Positions 8,734-17,463 of a stretch of DNA of 64,000 nt are shown piece by piece. The stretch comes from Halomonas sp. BDJS001 (lineage in GTDB: Bacteria > Pseudomonadota > Gammaproteobacteria > Pseudomonadales > Halomonadaceae). The notes under the pieces were generated by a model, which saw only the letters and a list, made by a program, of their open reading frames with translations, did not search any database and was not told the DNA's origin. Each line of letters starts with the position of its first letter. Position 1 is the stretch's first letter. The stretch lies in contig NZ_CP110535.1 of NCBI RefSeq assembly GCF_026104355.1, forward strand, positions 4,030,001-4,094,000, read 5' to 3'. Made by a program: the position numbers and the translations under genes.

Positions 8734-8859
8734 ATTCTCTCTCCGCTAACAGGGAATCGAAGCATTAGAGAGAGTTTCAGCGCTGCGCCCAATGTCGGCA
8801 AGGACGATTACCCCACCGATATGGACATTTCGCTAGATACGCTATTCGAAGAGTATTAA
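8722..8859 (+). CDS. Candidate small ORF (45 residues), unknown
   Basis: Not recognised. ATG at 8722, stop TAA at 8857-8859; starts inside the first codons of the divergent AraC-type gene. No convincing Shine-Dalgarno (only AATAGAG upstream). The peptide ends in an acidic, plausible-looking stretch (KDDYPTDMDISLDTLFEEY) and contains RSIRESFS. The second small ORF 28 bases downstream also contains RESF, and both carry the related 15-mer TTAG(A/G)GAGAGTTTCA. It could be a real microprotein, a decayed gene remnant or chance. Confidence 0.25.
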   Translation: MASHILSPLTGNRSIRESFSAAPNVGKDDYPTDMDISLDTLFEEY

Positions 8860-8887
8860 TCAGCCTGTTTTATCTAACGGAGCTGCC

Positions 8888-9010
8888 ATGACAGTTTACA
8901 GCTTGCCAAGCGTAACTTATCCACTCGCTGATGTACCTACAACTGCAGGGAGTAGCACCTTTAGGGAGAGTTTCATCATGTCGGAGGATAGAAGCATTTA
9001 TTTTCCTTGA
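8888..9010 (+). CDS. Candidate small ORF (40 residues), unknown
   Basis: Not recognised. ATG at 8888 is preceded by CGGAGCTGCC, a good Shine-Dalgarno at sensible spacing; stop TGA at 9008-9010. The peptide has an uncharged first half and the segment FRESFIMSEDRS, sharing RESF with the ORF at 8722. No signal peptide or membrane segment is evident. It lies about 108 bases before the amidase gene and could be a leader or a microprotein. Evidence is only the start signal and the shared motif. Confidence 0.3.
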   Translation: MTVYSLPSVTYPLADVPTTAGSSTFRESFIMSEDRSIYFP

Positions 9011-9058
9011 TGCTTACTTACTTTTACTTCAAACCTTAAAGCGGCTTGCCAGCCCTTT

Positions 9059-9110
9059 AAATATCCATTATAGCTTATGAAGTATATAACTTAGCAAAAA
9101 ATGGATATTT
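9059..9110. promoter_or_regulatory. AAATATCCAT / ATGGATATTT inverted repeat before the amidase gene
   Basis: Perfect 10-base inverted arms at 9059-9068 and 9101-9110, 32 bases apart, the second arm ending 8 bases before the amidase ATG. A related half-site ATGGACATTT lies at 8821-8830. The surrounding bases are AT-rich and the amidase has no obvious Shine-Dalgarno, so this could be an operator or an RNA hairpin masking the start. The binding factor is unknown. Confidence 0.4.
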
Positions 9111-9117
9111 CTCACCG

Positions 9118-10623
9118 ATGAATATACTTTCACCTTCCCCGCTTTCACTACCCGAACCTCTTCCTTGGCCCAAGGCCTATAGCATGCCTCCTACCGTTGG
9201 GATGAATGCGATAGAACTATCGAATGCGATTCACTCACGAGATATTAGTTGCAAAGAGGTAATCGCGGATTATCTCGCCCATATTTCACTACTTAATCCT
9301 ATTGTTAACGCGATTGTCTCATTGCGCGACACTGATGATTTGCTTGCTGAAGCCACGCAATTAGATAGGGAACTTGCTAAAGGGCAATCTCGTGGTTGGT
9401 TACACGGGATTCCTCAAGCCATCAAGGATTTATCTTCTACAGCAGGTATAAGGACGACGCTTGGCTCTCCCCTTATGGCCAACCAAATACCTGACACTGA
9501 TACGATTATGGTGTCACGGATTAAGCGCGATGGCGCCATTATCATAGGAAAAACCAATACCCCTGAATTCGGCTTTGGCTCCCAAACCTTCAACACTGTT
9601 TTCGGTGCGACGCGCAATGCCTATCACCCACATCTAACCGCCGGTGGCTCAAGCGGTGGAGGCGCGGTAGCCCTGGCACTTCGCATGTTACCGGTCGCCG
9701 ACGGTAGCGATATGATGGGCTCTTTACGTAACCCGGCTGCTTATCAAAATTTATACGGCCTTAGACCTGCATTTGGGCGCATTCCTTCAGCATCAGCACC
9801 CGATCTTTTTGGGCATCAGTTGAGTACCGAAGGCCCTATGGCCAGAAATATCGAAGACCTTCAACGCCTACTGATCACGCAATCTGGTCACGATCCACGT
9901 GCTCCACTCTCTATAACCGACTCCTTAACCAACCTTTCTGGCTCTTTGAACGCTTGCCAGCGTGGTAAACGCATTGCATGGCTTGGCGATTGGCAGGGAG
10001 AGTTGCCGCTCGAATCCGGTGTACTTGAGCTATGCGAAAACGCAGTTAAACAGTTTGAACAGATTGGCTGCACCATTGAGCAACCTGATATGCCGATGTC
10101 GATGGAATCACTTTGGGAAAGCTGGCTGACACTGCGGCAATGGGCTATTTCCGGTAACTTAGTAGACACTTATCAAGCCCCTGAAAAGCGCCGTTTATTG
10201 AAACCAGAAGCGCAGTGGGAAATAGAACAAGGGCTTGCCTTGTCTGCCCTGGATGTCCATAAAGCCAATGTGACGCGCAGCCAGTGGTATACAGAGCTAC
10301 ATAAACTGTTCTTGCATTACGACTATGTCATGCTGCCCAGCGCACAATGCTTCCCCTTCCCTGTGACAACGCAGTGGCCAAATGAAATCGCTGGCAAACC
10401 TATGGATACCTATCACCGATGGATGCAAATTGTCATACCTGGCTCTCTCTCAGGCTGCCCTGTATTAAACTTACCTGCGGGCTTTAATGATAACGACCTA
10501 CCGATGGGCATTCAGGTAATCGCACCCCATCGAGCCGAGCTAGCGCTATTGCAACTTGGTCAAGCCTACCAATCAATCTTACCCAGTTGGAAACATCGTT
10601 TGCCGCCCTGTTTTTCTGAATAG
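9118..10623 (+). CDS. Amidase-signature family amidase
   Basis: 501 residues of the amidase signature (AS) family, which hydrolyse amide bonds using a Ser-cisSer-Lys triad. The triad is visible as Lys103 (GIPQAIKDLSS), Ser178 in GGSSGG and Ser202 in SDMMGSLRNPA. The first 25 residues are an unusual Pro/Leu-rich tail (SPSPLSLPEPLPWP). No Shine-Dalgarno is obvious before the ATG at 9118, and no upstream in-frame start is visible, so the start is moderately certain. Base and codon use is visibly more AT-rich than in neighbours (many TTA, AAT, ATA codons), suggesting later acquisition. Substrate unknown; AS enzymes range from indoleacetamide to aryl-acylamides. It stands alone, convergent with the GntR gene. 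Confidence 0.9.
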   Translation: MNILSPSPLSLPEPLPWPKAYSMPPTVGMNAIELSNAIHSRDISCKEVIADYLAHISLLNPIVNAIVSLRDTDDLLAEATQLDRELAKGQSRGWLHGIPQAIKDLSSTAGIRTTLGSPLMANQIPDTDTIMVSRIKRDGAIIIGKTNTPEFGFGSQTFNTVFGATRNAYHPHLTAGGSSGGGAVALALRMLPVADGSDMMGSLRNPAAYQNLYGLRPAFGRIPSASAPDLFGHQLSTEGPMARNIEDLQRLLITQSGHDPRAPLSITDSLTNLSGSLNACQRGKRIAWLGDWQGELPLESGVLELCENAVKQFEQIGCTIEQPDMPMSMESLWESWLTLRQWAISGNLVDTYQAPEKRRLLKPEAQWEIEQGLALSALDVHKANVTRSQWYTELHKLFLHYDYVMLPSAQCFPFPVTTQWPNEIAGKPMDTYHRWMQIVIPGSLSGCPVLNLPAGFNDNDLPMGIQVIAPHRAELALLQLGQAYQSILPSWKHRLPPCFSE

Positions 10624-10718
10624 CTTTTCTCAAAAAACCTTTGTGAAAAACCATGCTCCGTGAAGACAACCGCGACTCAACCGATACAGGCATATCAATC
10701 AATAAGCTATAAGATGAA

Positions 10719-11402
10719 TCAGCCAGTCCTCTCAAGCGGCGCCTCCATCCTGCGTACACTGGAAACGAAGTCGCTAAAGCGCTCACCCTGAATCAACACA
10801 TGGTCGCTCAGGGCTTGCTGGGCCGCCACGGGATCGCCCTGTTCAATGGCTTCCACAATGATTTGGTGCTCGCTGAGGGAATTATTTACCCGCTGGCGCA
10901 CCTGGAGCTGCAGGCGCCGGTAGGGCTTTAAACGCTGCTTCAGCTGACGCGCTTCGCTGGCCAGAAAGGCGTTGTGGCTAGCGGTGTAGATACAGTCGTG
11001 AAAGCCTTCATTTTCGTAGTAATACTCGTCGCTATCACCGGCCAACGCCGCCGCTTCGCAGCGCTGGTGGGCTTCTTTTAATGCGGCCAGTTCCTGCTCG
11101 GTGATCCGCCGTGCCGCCAGGCGTCCGCACATGCCTTCAAGTTCCGCCATCACTTCGAACATTTCGATCAGTTGATCAATGCCCACTTTTGCAACGAAGG
11201 TGCCCTTCTTAGGCGAAACGGTCACCAAGCCGCTGGCGACCAATTGCTGAAAGGCTTCGCGCACTGGGGTACGCGAGACCTCAAACTCACGACCCAAGGC
11301 TTCTGGATCCAGGCGCTCTCCAGGTAAACGGCGGCCATTGATGATGTCATCCTCAAGAGAATCTCTTAAGCGCTGCGCATTGGATCGCTTGGTGCCCGTC
11401 AT
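10719..11402 (-). CDS. GntR/FadR-family transcriptional regulator of the malonate operon
   Basis: 227 residues. N-terminal winged helix (IINGRRLPGERLDPEALGRE, VSRTPVREAFQQLVASGLV) and a C-terminal FCD helical ligand domain with the metal/ligand histidines seen around FHDCIY and LSEHQIIVEAIE. FadR-subfamily regulators usually sense a carboxylic acid. The gene is divergent from the TRAP transporter, malonyl-CoA decarboxylase and malonyl-CoA synthetase genes, the arrangement of MatR in malonate utilisation clusters, so it probably represses that operon in the absence of malonate. Shine-Dalgarno GGAGG just upstream supports the ATG at 11402. Confidence 0.85.
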   Translation of the reverse strand: MTGTKRSNAQRLRDSLEDDIINGRRLPGERLDPEALGREFEVSRTPVREAFQQLVASGLVTVSPKKGTFVAKVGIDQLIEMFEVMAELEGMCGRLAARRITEQELAALKEAHQRCEAAALAGDSDEYYYENEGFHDCIYTASHNAFLASEARQLKQRLKPYRRLQLQVRQRVNNSLSEHQIIVEAIEQGDPVAAQQALSDHVLIQGERFSDFVSSVRRMEAPLERTG

Positions 11403-11481
11403 GTTTTACCTCCTTGGATCGCGGCCCATCTTAGCCGTTTAATGCTGCCATATAGTTGACATTAGCATACGTAGCGCCTAT

Positions 11482-11507
11482 TGATATATATATCAGCCTA
11501 GCTGATA
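11482..11507. promoter_or_regulatory. Overlapping palindromes in the malonate control region
   Basis: TGATATATATATCA (11482-11495) is a perfect 14-base palindrome, and TATCAG at 11491-11496 forms an inverted repeat with CTGATA at 11502-11507 around a 5-base centre. Both lie between the divergent GntR and TRAP genes, 50-75 bases before the TRAP ATG. They are the best operator candidates for the GntR regulator; the binding itself is inferred. Confidence 0.5.
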
Positions 11508-11556
11508 AACATATTAAGCTCATCCAAACACACAACAACAACTGTTGGAGACGCAC

Positions 11557-12552
11557 ATGCAACGCTACTTGATCTCTACTGCCGCCGCCCTTGGTCTCGC
11601 CATTGCGGCTTCCCACGCCTCCGCCGATACCGTACTGCGCGCGTCCCACCAATTTCCTGGAGGCCAGGGGGATGTCCGCGATGAAATGGTACAAATGATG
11701 GCCCGCCACGTGGCCGAAGCGGATGTGGGTCTGACTATAGAAGTCTACCCCGGCCAATCGCTGTTCAAAGCGCGCGAACAGTGGGGCGCCCTGGCCCGGG
11801 GCCGCCTGGATATCACCTCGCTACCGCTGGACTATGCCAGCGGTCGGCACCCAGAGTTTTCAGCCACGCTGATGCCTGGCTTAGTACGCAACCAAGACCA
11901 TGCCCAGCGCCTAAACGACTCCGAATACATGGAGATGATCAAAGCGGTGATCCTTGATGGCGGTGCCCGAGTGCTCTCAGACGCATGGCTATCAGGCGGC
12001 TTTGCCTCTAGCGAGCGCTGCATAACCTCACCCGATACCGTCGAGGGCCAGAACCTGCGTGCCGCTGGCCCCGCCTTTGAAGAGATGCTGGAAGCCGCCG
12101 GCGCCTCCATCGCTTCTATGCCCTCCTCGGAGGTTTACACCGCCATGCAAACTGGCGTACTGGACGCCGCCAATACTTCGTCCATGTCATTTATCTCTTT
12201 CCGCCTTTATGAACAGGTTGAGTGTCTGACCGAGCCGGGCGACTTCGCGCTGTGGTTTATGTACGAGCCAATTCTGATCTCCGAGCAGGTGTGGCAAGGG
12301 CTTAACGAAGAGCAGCAGGCGGCGCTAATGGAAGCCGGTGAGGCGGCAGAGGCCTTCTTTGCTGAAGAGGCCGCCGCCATCGATCAGGAGATGGTCGAGC
12401 TTTACGAGGAGAACGGCGTCGAGGTCGTCAGCATGAGCGAAGAGGACTACAACGCTTGGCTGGAGATAGCCCAGGAGACCTCTTACAAAAACTTTGCAGA
12501 GAACGTTCCCAACGGTCAAGCCATTATCGATGCAGCGCTGGCCGTCGAGTAA
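11557..12552 (+). CDS. TRAP transporter substrate-binding protein (DctP family), probable malonate binder
   Basis: 331 residues from the ATG at 11557 (Shine-Dalgarno TTGGAG 7 bases upstream; an in-frame TTG at 11545 is part of that site). A Sec signal peptide ends near SHASADT. Mature start TVLRASHQFPGGQGDVRDEM and the segments LDITSLPLDYASG, VEGQNLRAAG and SSEVYTAMQTGVLDAANTS are typical DctP motifs; a conserved Arg for carboxylate binding is likely in the NLRAAG segment. TRAP binding proteins capture carboxylates in the periplasm. Its operon with malonyl-CoA decarboxylase and synthetase points to malonate. Very acidic, as expected for a halophile. Confidence 0.88.
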   Translation: MQRYLISTAAALGLAIAASHASADTVLRASHQFPGGQGDVRDEMVQMMARHVAEADVGLTIEVYPGQSLFKAREQWGALARGRLDITSLPLDYASGRHPEFSATLMPGLVRNQDHAQRLNDSEYMEMIKAVILDGGARVLSDAWLSGGFASSERCITSPDTVEGQNLRAAGPAFEEMLEAAGASIASMPSSEVYTAMQTGVLDAANTSSMSFISFRLYEQVECLTEPGDFALWFMYEPILISEQVWQGLNEEQQAALMEAGEAAEAFFAEEAAAIDQEMVELYEENGVEVVSMSEEDYNAWLEIAQETSYKNFAENVPNGQAIIDAALAVE

Positions 12553-12654
12553 GCAACCGCTAATTGCCTAACGGCTCGGCCATTCCAACCGGGGTGGCCG
12601 CCTTCTACTGATGCTTGCTTAGCTTGGCGAGATAACCGGCTTGAAGAGGGAAAT

Positions 12655-13176
12655 ATGGCACCTGTAACGACTCACAATGCCCTGGCACGCGGGGGGATCA
12701 TTGGCGGCTACATTCGCGTCATGGATAAGCTCTCACGGCTTTGCGCCTATTTGGCCTGCGCCATGTTTATTGCTGGCGTGTTAGTGATCTGCCAGATGGT
12801 ATTTATTCGCTACTTACTCGGAATGAGCACCAGTTGGCAGACCGAATTCACTATCTTCTCGGTAACGGCGGCGATGCTGATGGGCAGCCCCTATGTGCTG
12901 ATGACCGGTGGCCATGTCGCCATCACTATTGTTCCCGATGCGCTGGGCGGCATTTCCCGCACCATCATGCGTTTGATCGCTTCGCTGTTTGGGTTGGGTT
13001 TTTGTGCCGCTCTGGCGTATGCCAGTTGGGTGTATGTATTTGAGGCACTCCACGGTGGATGGACCACAGGTTCCGTCTGGAATCCACCGCTGTGGCCCGC
13101 CCTGCTGCCCATGGCCATCGGCGCCACCCTGCTGTCGCTGCAGTATGTGGCTGAAATTCTGCGTGGGGAGAGCTAA
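12655..13176 (+). CDS. TRAP transporter small permease (DctQ family)
   Basis: 173 residues with four predicted membrane helices (roughly 28-50, 65-85, 100-125, 140-160) and the DctQ-type segment QMVFIRYLLGMSTSWQTEF. Shine-Dalgarno GAGGG lies before the ATG. It forms the membrane sector with the large DctM subunit 2 bases downstream; together they move the substrate captured by the DctP-type protein using a sodium gradient. A 102-base gap with a GC-rich inverted segment separates it from the binding-protein gene, perhaps lowering its expression relative to that gene. Confidence 0.87.
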   Translation: MAPVTTHNALARGGIIGGYIRVMDKLSRLCAYLACAMFIAGVLVICQMVFIRYLLGMSTSWQTEFTIFSVTAAMLMGSPYVLMTGGHVAITIVPDALGGISRTIMRLIASLFGLGFCAALAYASWVYVFEALHGGWTTGSVWNPPLWPALLPMAIGATLLSLQYVAEILRGES

Positions 13177-13178
13177 GC

Positions 13179-14513
13179 ATGGATCCCATTACCTTAGGTA
13201 TTATTGTCGCCATCGCGCTGATTGCGCTTATGGCTATTGGCACTCCTATCGCTTTTGCCCTGGGCGGTGTATCGCTGCTGGCACTGATCTACGACCGTGG
13301 CCTATCCGAGCTCACCTACTTCGGGGAAACCTTTTTTGACCGCATCGCCGAGTTTGGTTTTGTCGCCATTCCAATGTTTATTCTGATGGGCGCCGCGGTG
13401 GCCTCCTCCCCCACCGGGCGCGACCTGTATCGCTCGCTGGATCTCTGGATGGGCAAGCTGCCCGGCGGCTTGGCGGTTTCCAATATCGGCGCCTGCTCTA
13501 TCTTTGCTGCGCTCTCGGGGTCGTCACCGGCCACCTGTGCAGCGATTGGTAAAATGGGCATTCCCGAAATGCGCATGCGCGGCTATCCCGATGGCGCCGC
13601 CGCGGGCTGTATTGCCGCGGGTGGCACTCTGGGCATTCTAATTCCGCCGTCGGTCACCATGATTATCTACGGCATCTCCACCGAAACCTCTATTGGTCGA
13701 CTGTTTATTGCCGGGGTAGTGCCAGGCTTTATGCTCGCGGGCCTGTTTATGATCTGGACGATGATCGCCTGCAAGCTGGCCGGTGGCTATAACAATCCCA
13801 TGGCAGAGTCAGCCGAGCGTCTCAAACAAACCGTTAAGCAGAACGTAGATGCTAACCTCAAAGCATTAGTGCGCGTGCTGCCTTTCCTGGGCGTGGTCGC
13901 GGGCATCCTGTTTGCACTTTACGGCGGGGTGGCCACACCTTCAGAAGCAGCAGGCGTGGGGGCATTTCTGTGTTTGGCGCTGGCGATTCTGATCTACCGC
14001 ATGTGGCAGTTGGGCCCGATCAAACTGATCATGCGCGACTCGCTGCGGGAAAGCGTAATGATCATGCTGGTGATCGCCACCGCAGAAGTGTTCGCCTATG
14101 CACTCTCCTCCATGTTTATTACCCAAACCGTGGCCGCCGCGATTGCCGACCTGGAGATCAACCGCTGGGCATTGATGGGGGTGATTAATCTGTTCCTGCT
14201 GGTGGCCGGTTTCTTCCTGCCGCCCGTGGCCGTGATCGTGATGACCGCGCCGATTCTGTTACCCATTATTCTGGCGGCTAACTTCGACCCTTACTGGTTT
14301 GCGGTGATTTTGACGATCAACCTTGAGATTGGCCTGATTACGCCGCCGGTGGGCCTCAACCTGTTCATTATTAAAGGCATCGCGCCGGATATTTCGCTGC
14401 GCGACATTCTGATGGGAAGCTTGCCCTACGCGCTGTGCATGGTGCTGGGTATCTTGCTGCTGTGTCTCTTCCCAGGCATCGCGCTTTGGCTACCTAACTT
14501 GATCATGGGTTAA
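13179..14513 (+). CDS. TRAP transporter large permease (DctM family)
   Basis: 444 residues, about 12 membrane segments. DctM hallmarks include GTPIAFALGGVSLLAL near the start, FVAIPMFILMGAAVASS, SGSSPATCAAIGKMGIPEM and IAAGGTLGILIPPSVTMIIY. The GGTLGILIPPS region belongs to the ion-transporter superfamily core. Start is 2 bases after dctQ. It is followed after 11 bases by the malonyl-CoA decarboxylase gene. Together with the preceding two genes it makes a complete tripartite TRAP system, likely for malonate. Confidence 0.9.
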   Translation: MDPITLGIIVAIALIALMAIGTPIAFALGGVSLLALIYDRGLSELTYFGETFFDRIAEFGFVAIPMFILMGAAVASSPTGRDLYRSLDLWMGKLPGGLAVSNIGACSIFAALSGSSPATCAAIGKMGIPEMRMRGYPDGAAAGCIAAGGTLGILIPPSVTMIIYGISTETSIGRLFIAGVVPGFMLAGLFMIWTMIACKLAGGYNNPMAESAERLKQTVKQNVDANLKALVRVLPFLGVVAGILFALYGGVATPSEAAGVGAFLCLALAILIYRMWQLGPIKLIMRDSLRESVMIMLVIATAEVFAYALSSMFITQTVAAAIADLEINRWALMGVINLFLLVAGFFLPPVAVIVMTAPILLPIILAANFDPYWFAVILTINLEIGLITPPVGLNLFIIKGIAPDISLRDILMGSLPYALCMVLGILLLCLFPGIALWLPNLIMG

Positions 14514-14524
14514 GGAGTTCGACC

Positions 14525-15892
14525 ATGAACATGCTGTTTTTGCAGGAGCTGTTCAACAACATCACCCAGCGTGATGCACTGTTGCGCCGCCGCCATCCCG
14601 AGACCTTAACGCCCGACCATGGGCAGTTGGTTAACGCCTGCCACAAGCTGTTGGAAAGTGATGGCGAAGCCTCCAGCATTGCGCTGGCAAGCCGCGCCCT
14701 GGCGATTTACCAGCGCCTTTCGGCGGCTGAGAAGAGCCGCTTCTTTGCCCGCCTGACGGCTGACTTTGCGGCTGACCCCAGCCCCATTGACGCGGCCTAT
14801 CTGGCCTATCAAGAGGTTCGCGACAACCAATCGCTACAGCGCCTGTTTGAAGCCTGCGAGCCACGCCGCCAAGAGCTTTTCCGGCGTTTAAACCTGGCCA
14901 GCGACGGCACCTATGAGCTGGTTAAAATGCGTGAAGACCTGCTGGCATTGCTACGTGAGCAGCCCGAGCTGGCGGCTATTGACGACGATTTCGCCCATCT
15001 GTTCGGCTCCTGGTTCAACCGCGGCTTTTTGATGCTCAAGCGTATTGATTGGAACACCCCCGCGTCGATTCTCGAGAAGATCATCCGCTACGAAGCGGTA
15101 CACGAAATTCAAGACTGGGACGATCTGCGTCGGCGGCTGGATGCCCGTGACCGGCGCTGCTTCGCTTTTTTCCACCCGGCGATTGGCGACGAGCCGCTGA
15201 TCTTTGTGGAGGTGGCCCTGCATAAGGGTCTGCCAAGCCGTATTCAGCCCATCCTTTCGGGCGAAAGCAGCTATAGCAAAAAAGGTATCGACGACCCCGA
15301 AGATGCCGATACAGCGGCGTTCTTTGGTATCAGCAACTGCCAGACCGGGCTGCGCGGGATCTCCTTCGGTAACTTTTTGATCAAGCAGGTAGTCCAGGAA
15401 CTCTCCCAGGAACTGCCGCAGCTTAAATACTTCGTTACGCTCTCGCCGGTGCCTGGCTTCGCCCAGTGGCTTCAGGAGCAGCGTGAGGATGAGCAGCTTC
15501 CCGCGTCGCTGCGTCAAGCACTCAAAGGGCTTGAAACACCGGGATGGCATCAGGACAAAGCCCGCGAAGAGGAGCTCAAAGCCATTATTCGCCCGCTAGC
15601 CGCCCGCTATCTGGTCGAAGAGAAGAACCGCCACGGCCTGCCACTCAACCCGGTGGCCCGCTTTCACCTCGGCAACGGCGCTGAACTCCACCGCATTAAC
15701 TGGTTGGGCGATATCTCCGAGAAGGGCTTTAAACAAGCCGCCGGACTGATGGTTAACTACCTCTATGTGCTGGACGATATCGAACGCAATCACGAAAACT
15801 ATACCGCCAAGGCGACCGTTGCTTGCTCCAATGAGGTGCGTGACCTCGCCAAACGCGCCCGCAAGCTGGCCAAGGGAGAGACCACCAAATGA
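14525..15892 (+). CDS. matA: Malonyl-CoA decarboxylase
   Basis: 455 residues, matching the family length of about 450. Catalyses malonyl-CoA to acetyl-CoA plus CO2. N-terminal helical domain (LSAAEKSRFFARLTADF, a conserved family segment) followed by a GNAT-like catalytic domain with RRCFAFFHPAIGDEPLIFVE, STxFFGISNCQTGL-like residues (AAFFGISNCQTGLRGISFGN) and the conserved LSPVPGFAQWL and FHLGNGAELHRINW segments; Ser and His in the last two are the family's catalytic candidates. Shine-Dalgarno AAGGAG precedes the ATG. The stop overlaps the MatB start (ATGA). Second step of malonate degradation, in the cytoplasm. Confidence 0.95.
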   Translation: MNMLFLQELFNNITQRDALLRRRHPETLTPDHGQLVNACHKLLESDGEASSIALASRALAIYQRLSAAEKSRFFARLTADFAADPSPIDAAYLAYQEVRDNQSLQRLFEACEPRRQELFRRLNLASDGTYELVKMREDLLALLREQPELAAIDDDFAHLFGSWFNRGFLMLKRIDWNTPASILEKIIRYEAVHEIQDWDDLRRRLDARDRRCFAFFHPAIGDEPLIFVEVALHKGLPSRIQPILSGESSYSKKGIDDPEDADTAAFFGISNCQTGLRGISFGNFLIKQVVQELSQELPQLKYFVTLSPVPGFAQWLQEQREDEQLPASLRQALKGLETPGWHQDKAREEELKAIIRPLAARYLVEEKNRHGLPLNPVARFHLGNGAELHRINWLGDISEKGFKQAAGLMVNYLYVLDDIERNHENYTAKATVACSNEVRDLAKRARKLAKGETTK

Positions 15893-17427
15893 GCCACAAC
15901 CTATTTGAAACCTTTGCGGCCAAAATGCGCGAGTGCGCAGAGGCCGATTTTATTACCACCCGCGACGGCCGCCGCTATCGCTATGCCGATGCGCTGACCA
16001 TCAGTGCGCAACTTGCCGGCGCACTAACCGAGTTAGGCGTTAAGCAAGGCGACCGCGTTGCCGTGCAGGTGGATAAAAGTCCTGAGGCGATACTGCTTTA
16101 TCTGGCCTGCCTGCGCATCGGCGGCGTCTATCTGCCTTTAAATACGGGCTATACCGGCGATGAGATACGCTACTTCTTAAACGACGCAGAGCCTGCGCTG
16201 TTTGTTTGTCGCCCCCAACTAGCAGCGCAAGCGAGGGCGCTCACTGCTGAAACCGGCTGCCCGGCGGTGGCCACCCTGGGCAGCGCCGCCGATGGCAGCC
16301 TGATGGAAACCGCCCAAGCGGCAACGCCACGAGAGGAGGTCGTAGCGCTTGGCGAGCGCGACCTGGCCGCGATTCTCTACACCTCGGGCACCACCGGGCG
16401 CTCCAAAGGCGCCATGCTGACGCACAAAAACCTCGCCTCTAACGCCGAGACCCTGGCCAAAGCCTGGCACTTCAGCGCTGATGACCGGCTGATCCATGCG
16501 CTGCCAATCTTCCATACCCACGGTCTGTTCGTCGCCTGCAACGTCACGCTGATGGCGGGCGCCAGCATGCTCTTCCTTCCCAAGTTCGATGCCGATGTGA
16601 TTTTTGACGAGCTGCCCCGTGGCAGCGTAATGATGGGCGTACCCACTTTCTATACCCGTCTGGTGCAGGACGAACGACTGACCCCAGAAGCGACCGCCAA
16701 CATGCGGCTGTTCGTTTCTGGTTCTGCCCCGCTCACCGCCGAGACCCACGAGGCGTTTGAAGCCAAAACGGGGCATGCGATTCTTGAGCGCTACGGCATG
16801 ACCGAAACCAATATGAACCTCTCCAATCCCTATGAGGGGGCACGGCGGGCGGGCACCGTAGGTATGCCGCTACCCGGCGTGGAGATGCGCATTACCGACA
16901 GGGAAACCGGCGACGAGGTGCCTTTGGGTGAGATTGGCATGCTGCAAATTCGTGGCCCGAATGTGTTTATCGGCTACTGGCGGATGCCTGAAAAAACCCG
17001 TGAAGAGCTATTAGACGACGGCTTTTTCATTACCGGCGATCTCGCCATGGTCGACGAGCAAGGCTATGTGCATATCGTCGGTCGTGACAAAGACCTGGTG
17101 ATTTCCGGCGGCTACAACGTATACCCCAAAGAGGTGGAGCAGGTGATCGACGAGCTCGATCAAGTCGCCGAATCCGCGGTCATCGGTCTACCGCACCCTG
17201 ACTTGGGCGAGGGCGTTACCGCCGTCGTTGTACGACAGCAAGGCGCTGAGCTTGGAGAAAACCAGCTTGAAGAGGAGAAAGTCATCACCCATTTAGATGG
17301 CCGGTTAGCTAAGTATAAGCAGCCCAAGCGGGTCTTCTTTGTCGATGAACTGCCGCGCAATACGATGGGCAAAGTACAGAAAAATGAACTGCGCAAGCGG
17401 TTCAACGACACTTACCGAACCTCCTAA
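15889..17427 (+). CDS. matB: Malonyl-CoA synthetase (malonate-CoA ligase)
   Basis: 512 residues of the acyl-adenylate-forming superfamily. Core motif YTSGTTGRSKGAMLTHKN near residue 163, GSAPLTAETHEAF, ERYGMTETNMNLSNPYEG and the C-terminal hinge ITGDLAMVDEQGYVHIVGRD with catalytic Lys in PRNTMGKVQKNELR. The segment RYGMTETNM is characteristic of malonyl-CoA synthetases. Activates malonate with ATP and CoA; the product feeds the adjacent decarboxylase, giving acetyl-CoA. Starts within the decarboxylase stop (ATGA), and a strong terminator follows at 17464. Last gene of the operon. Confidence 0.94.
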   Translation: MSHNLFETFAAKMRECAEADFITTRDGRRYRYADALTISAQLAGALTELGVKQGDRVAVQVDKSPEAILLYLACLRIGGVYLPLNTGYTGDEIRYFLNDAEPALFVCRPQLAAQARALTAETGCPAVATLGSAADGSLMETAQAATPREEVVALGERDLAAILYTSGTTGRSKGAMLTHKNLASNAETLAKAWHFSADDRLIHALPIFHTHGLFVACNVTLMAGASMLFLPKFDADVIFDELPRGSVMMGVPTFYTRLVQDERLTPEATANMRLFVSGSAPLTAETHEAFEAKTGHAILERYGMTETNMNLSNPYEGARRAGTVGMPLPGVEMRITDRETGDEVPLGEIGMLQIRGPNVFIGYWRMPEKTREELLDDGFFITGDLAMVDEQGYVHIVGRDKDLVISGGYNVYPKEVEQVIDELDQVAESAVIGLPHPDLGEGVTAVVVRQQGAELGENQLEEEKVITHLDGRLAKYKQPKRVFFVDELPRNTMGKVQKNELRKRFNDTYRTS

Positions 17428-17463
17428 CTATCCGTCTTGAAAGCACAATTCTCCCAAGATTTT

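Noticed and set aside
10620..10720. Terminator between amidase and GntR genes
   Set aside because: Repeated AAAACC and GAAAAACC blocks occur but no stem with a T-run could be formed by eye.
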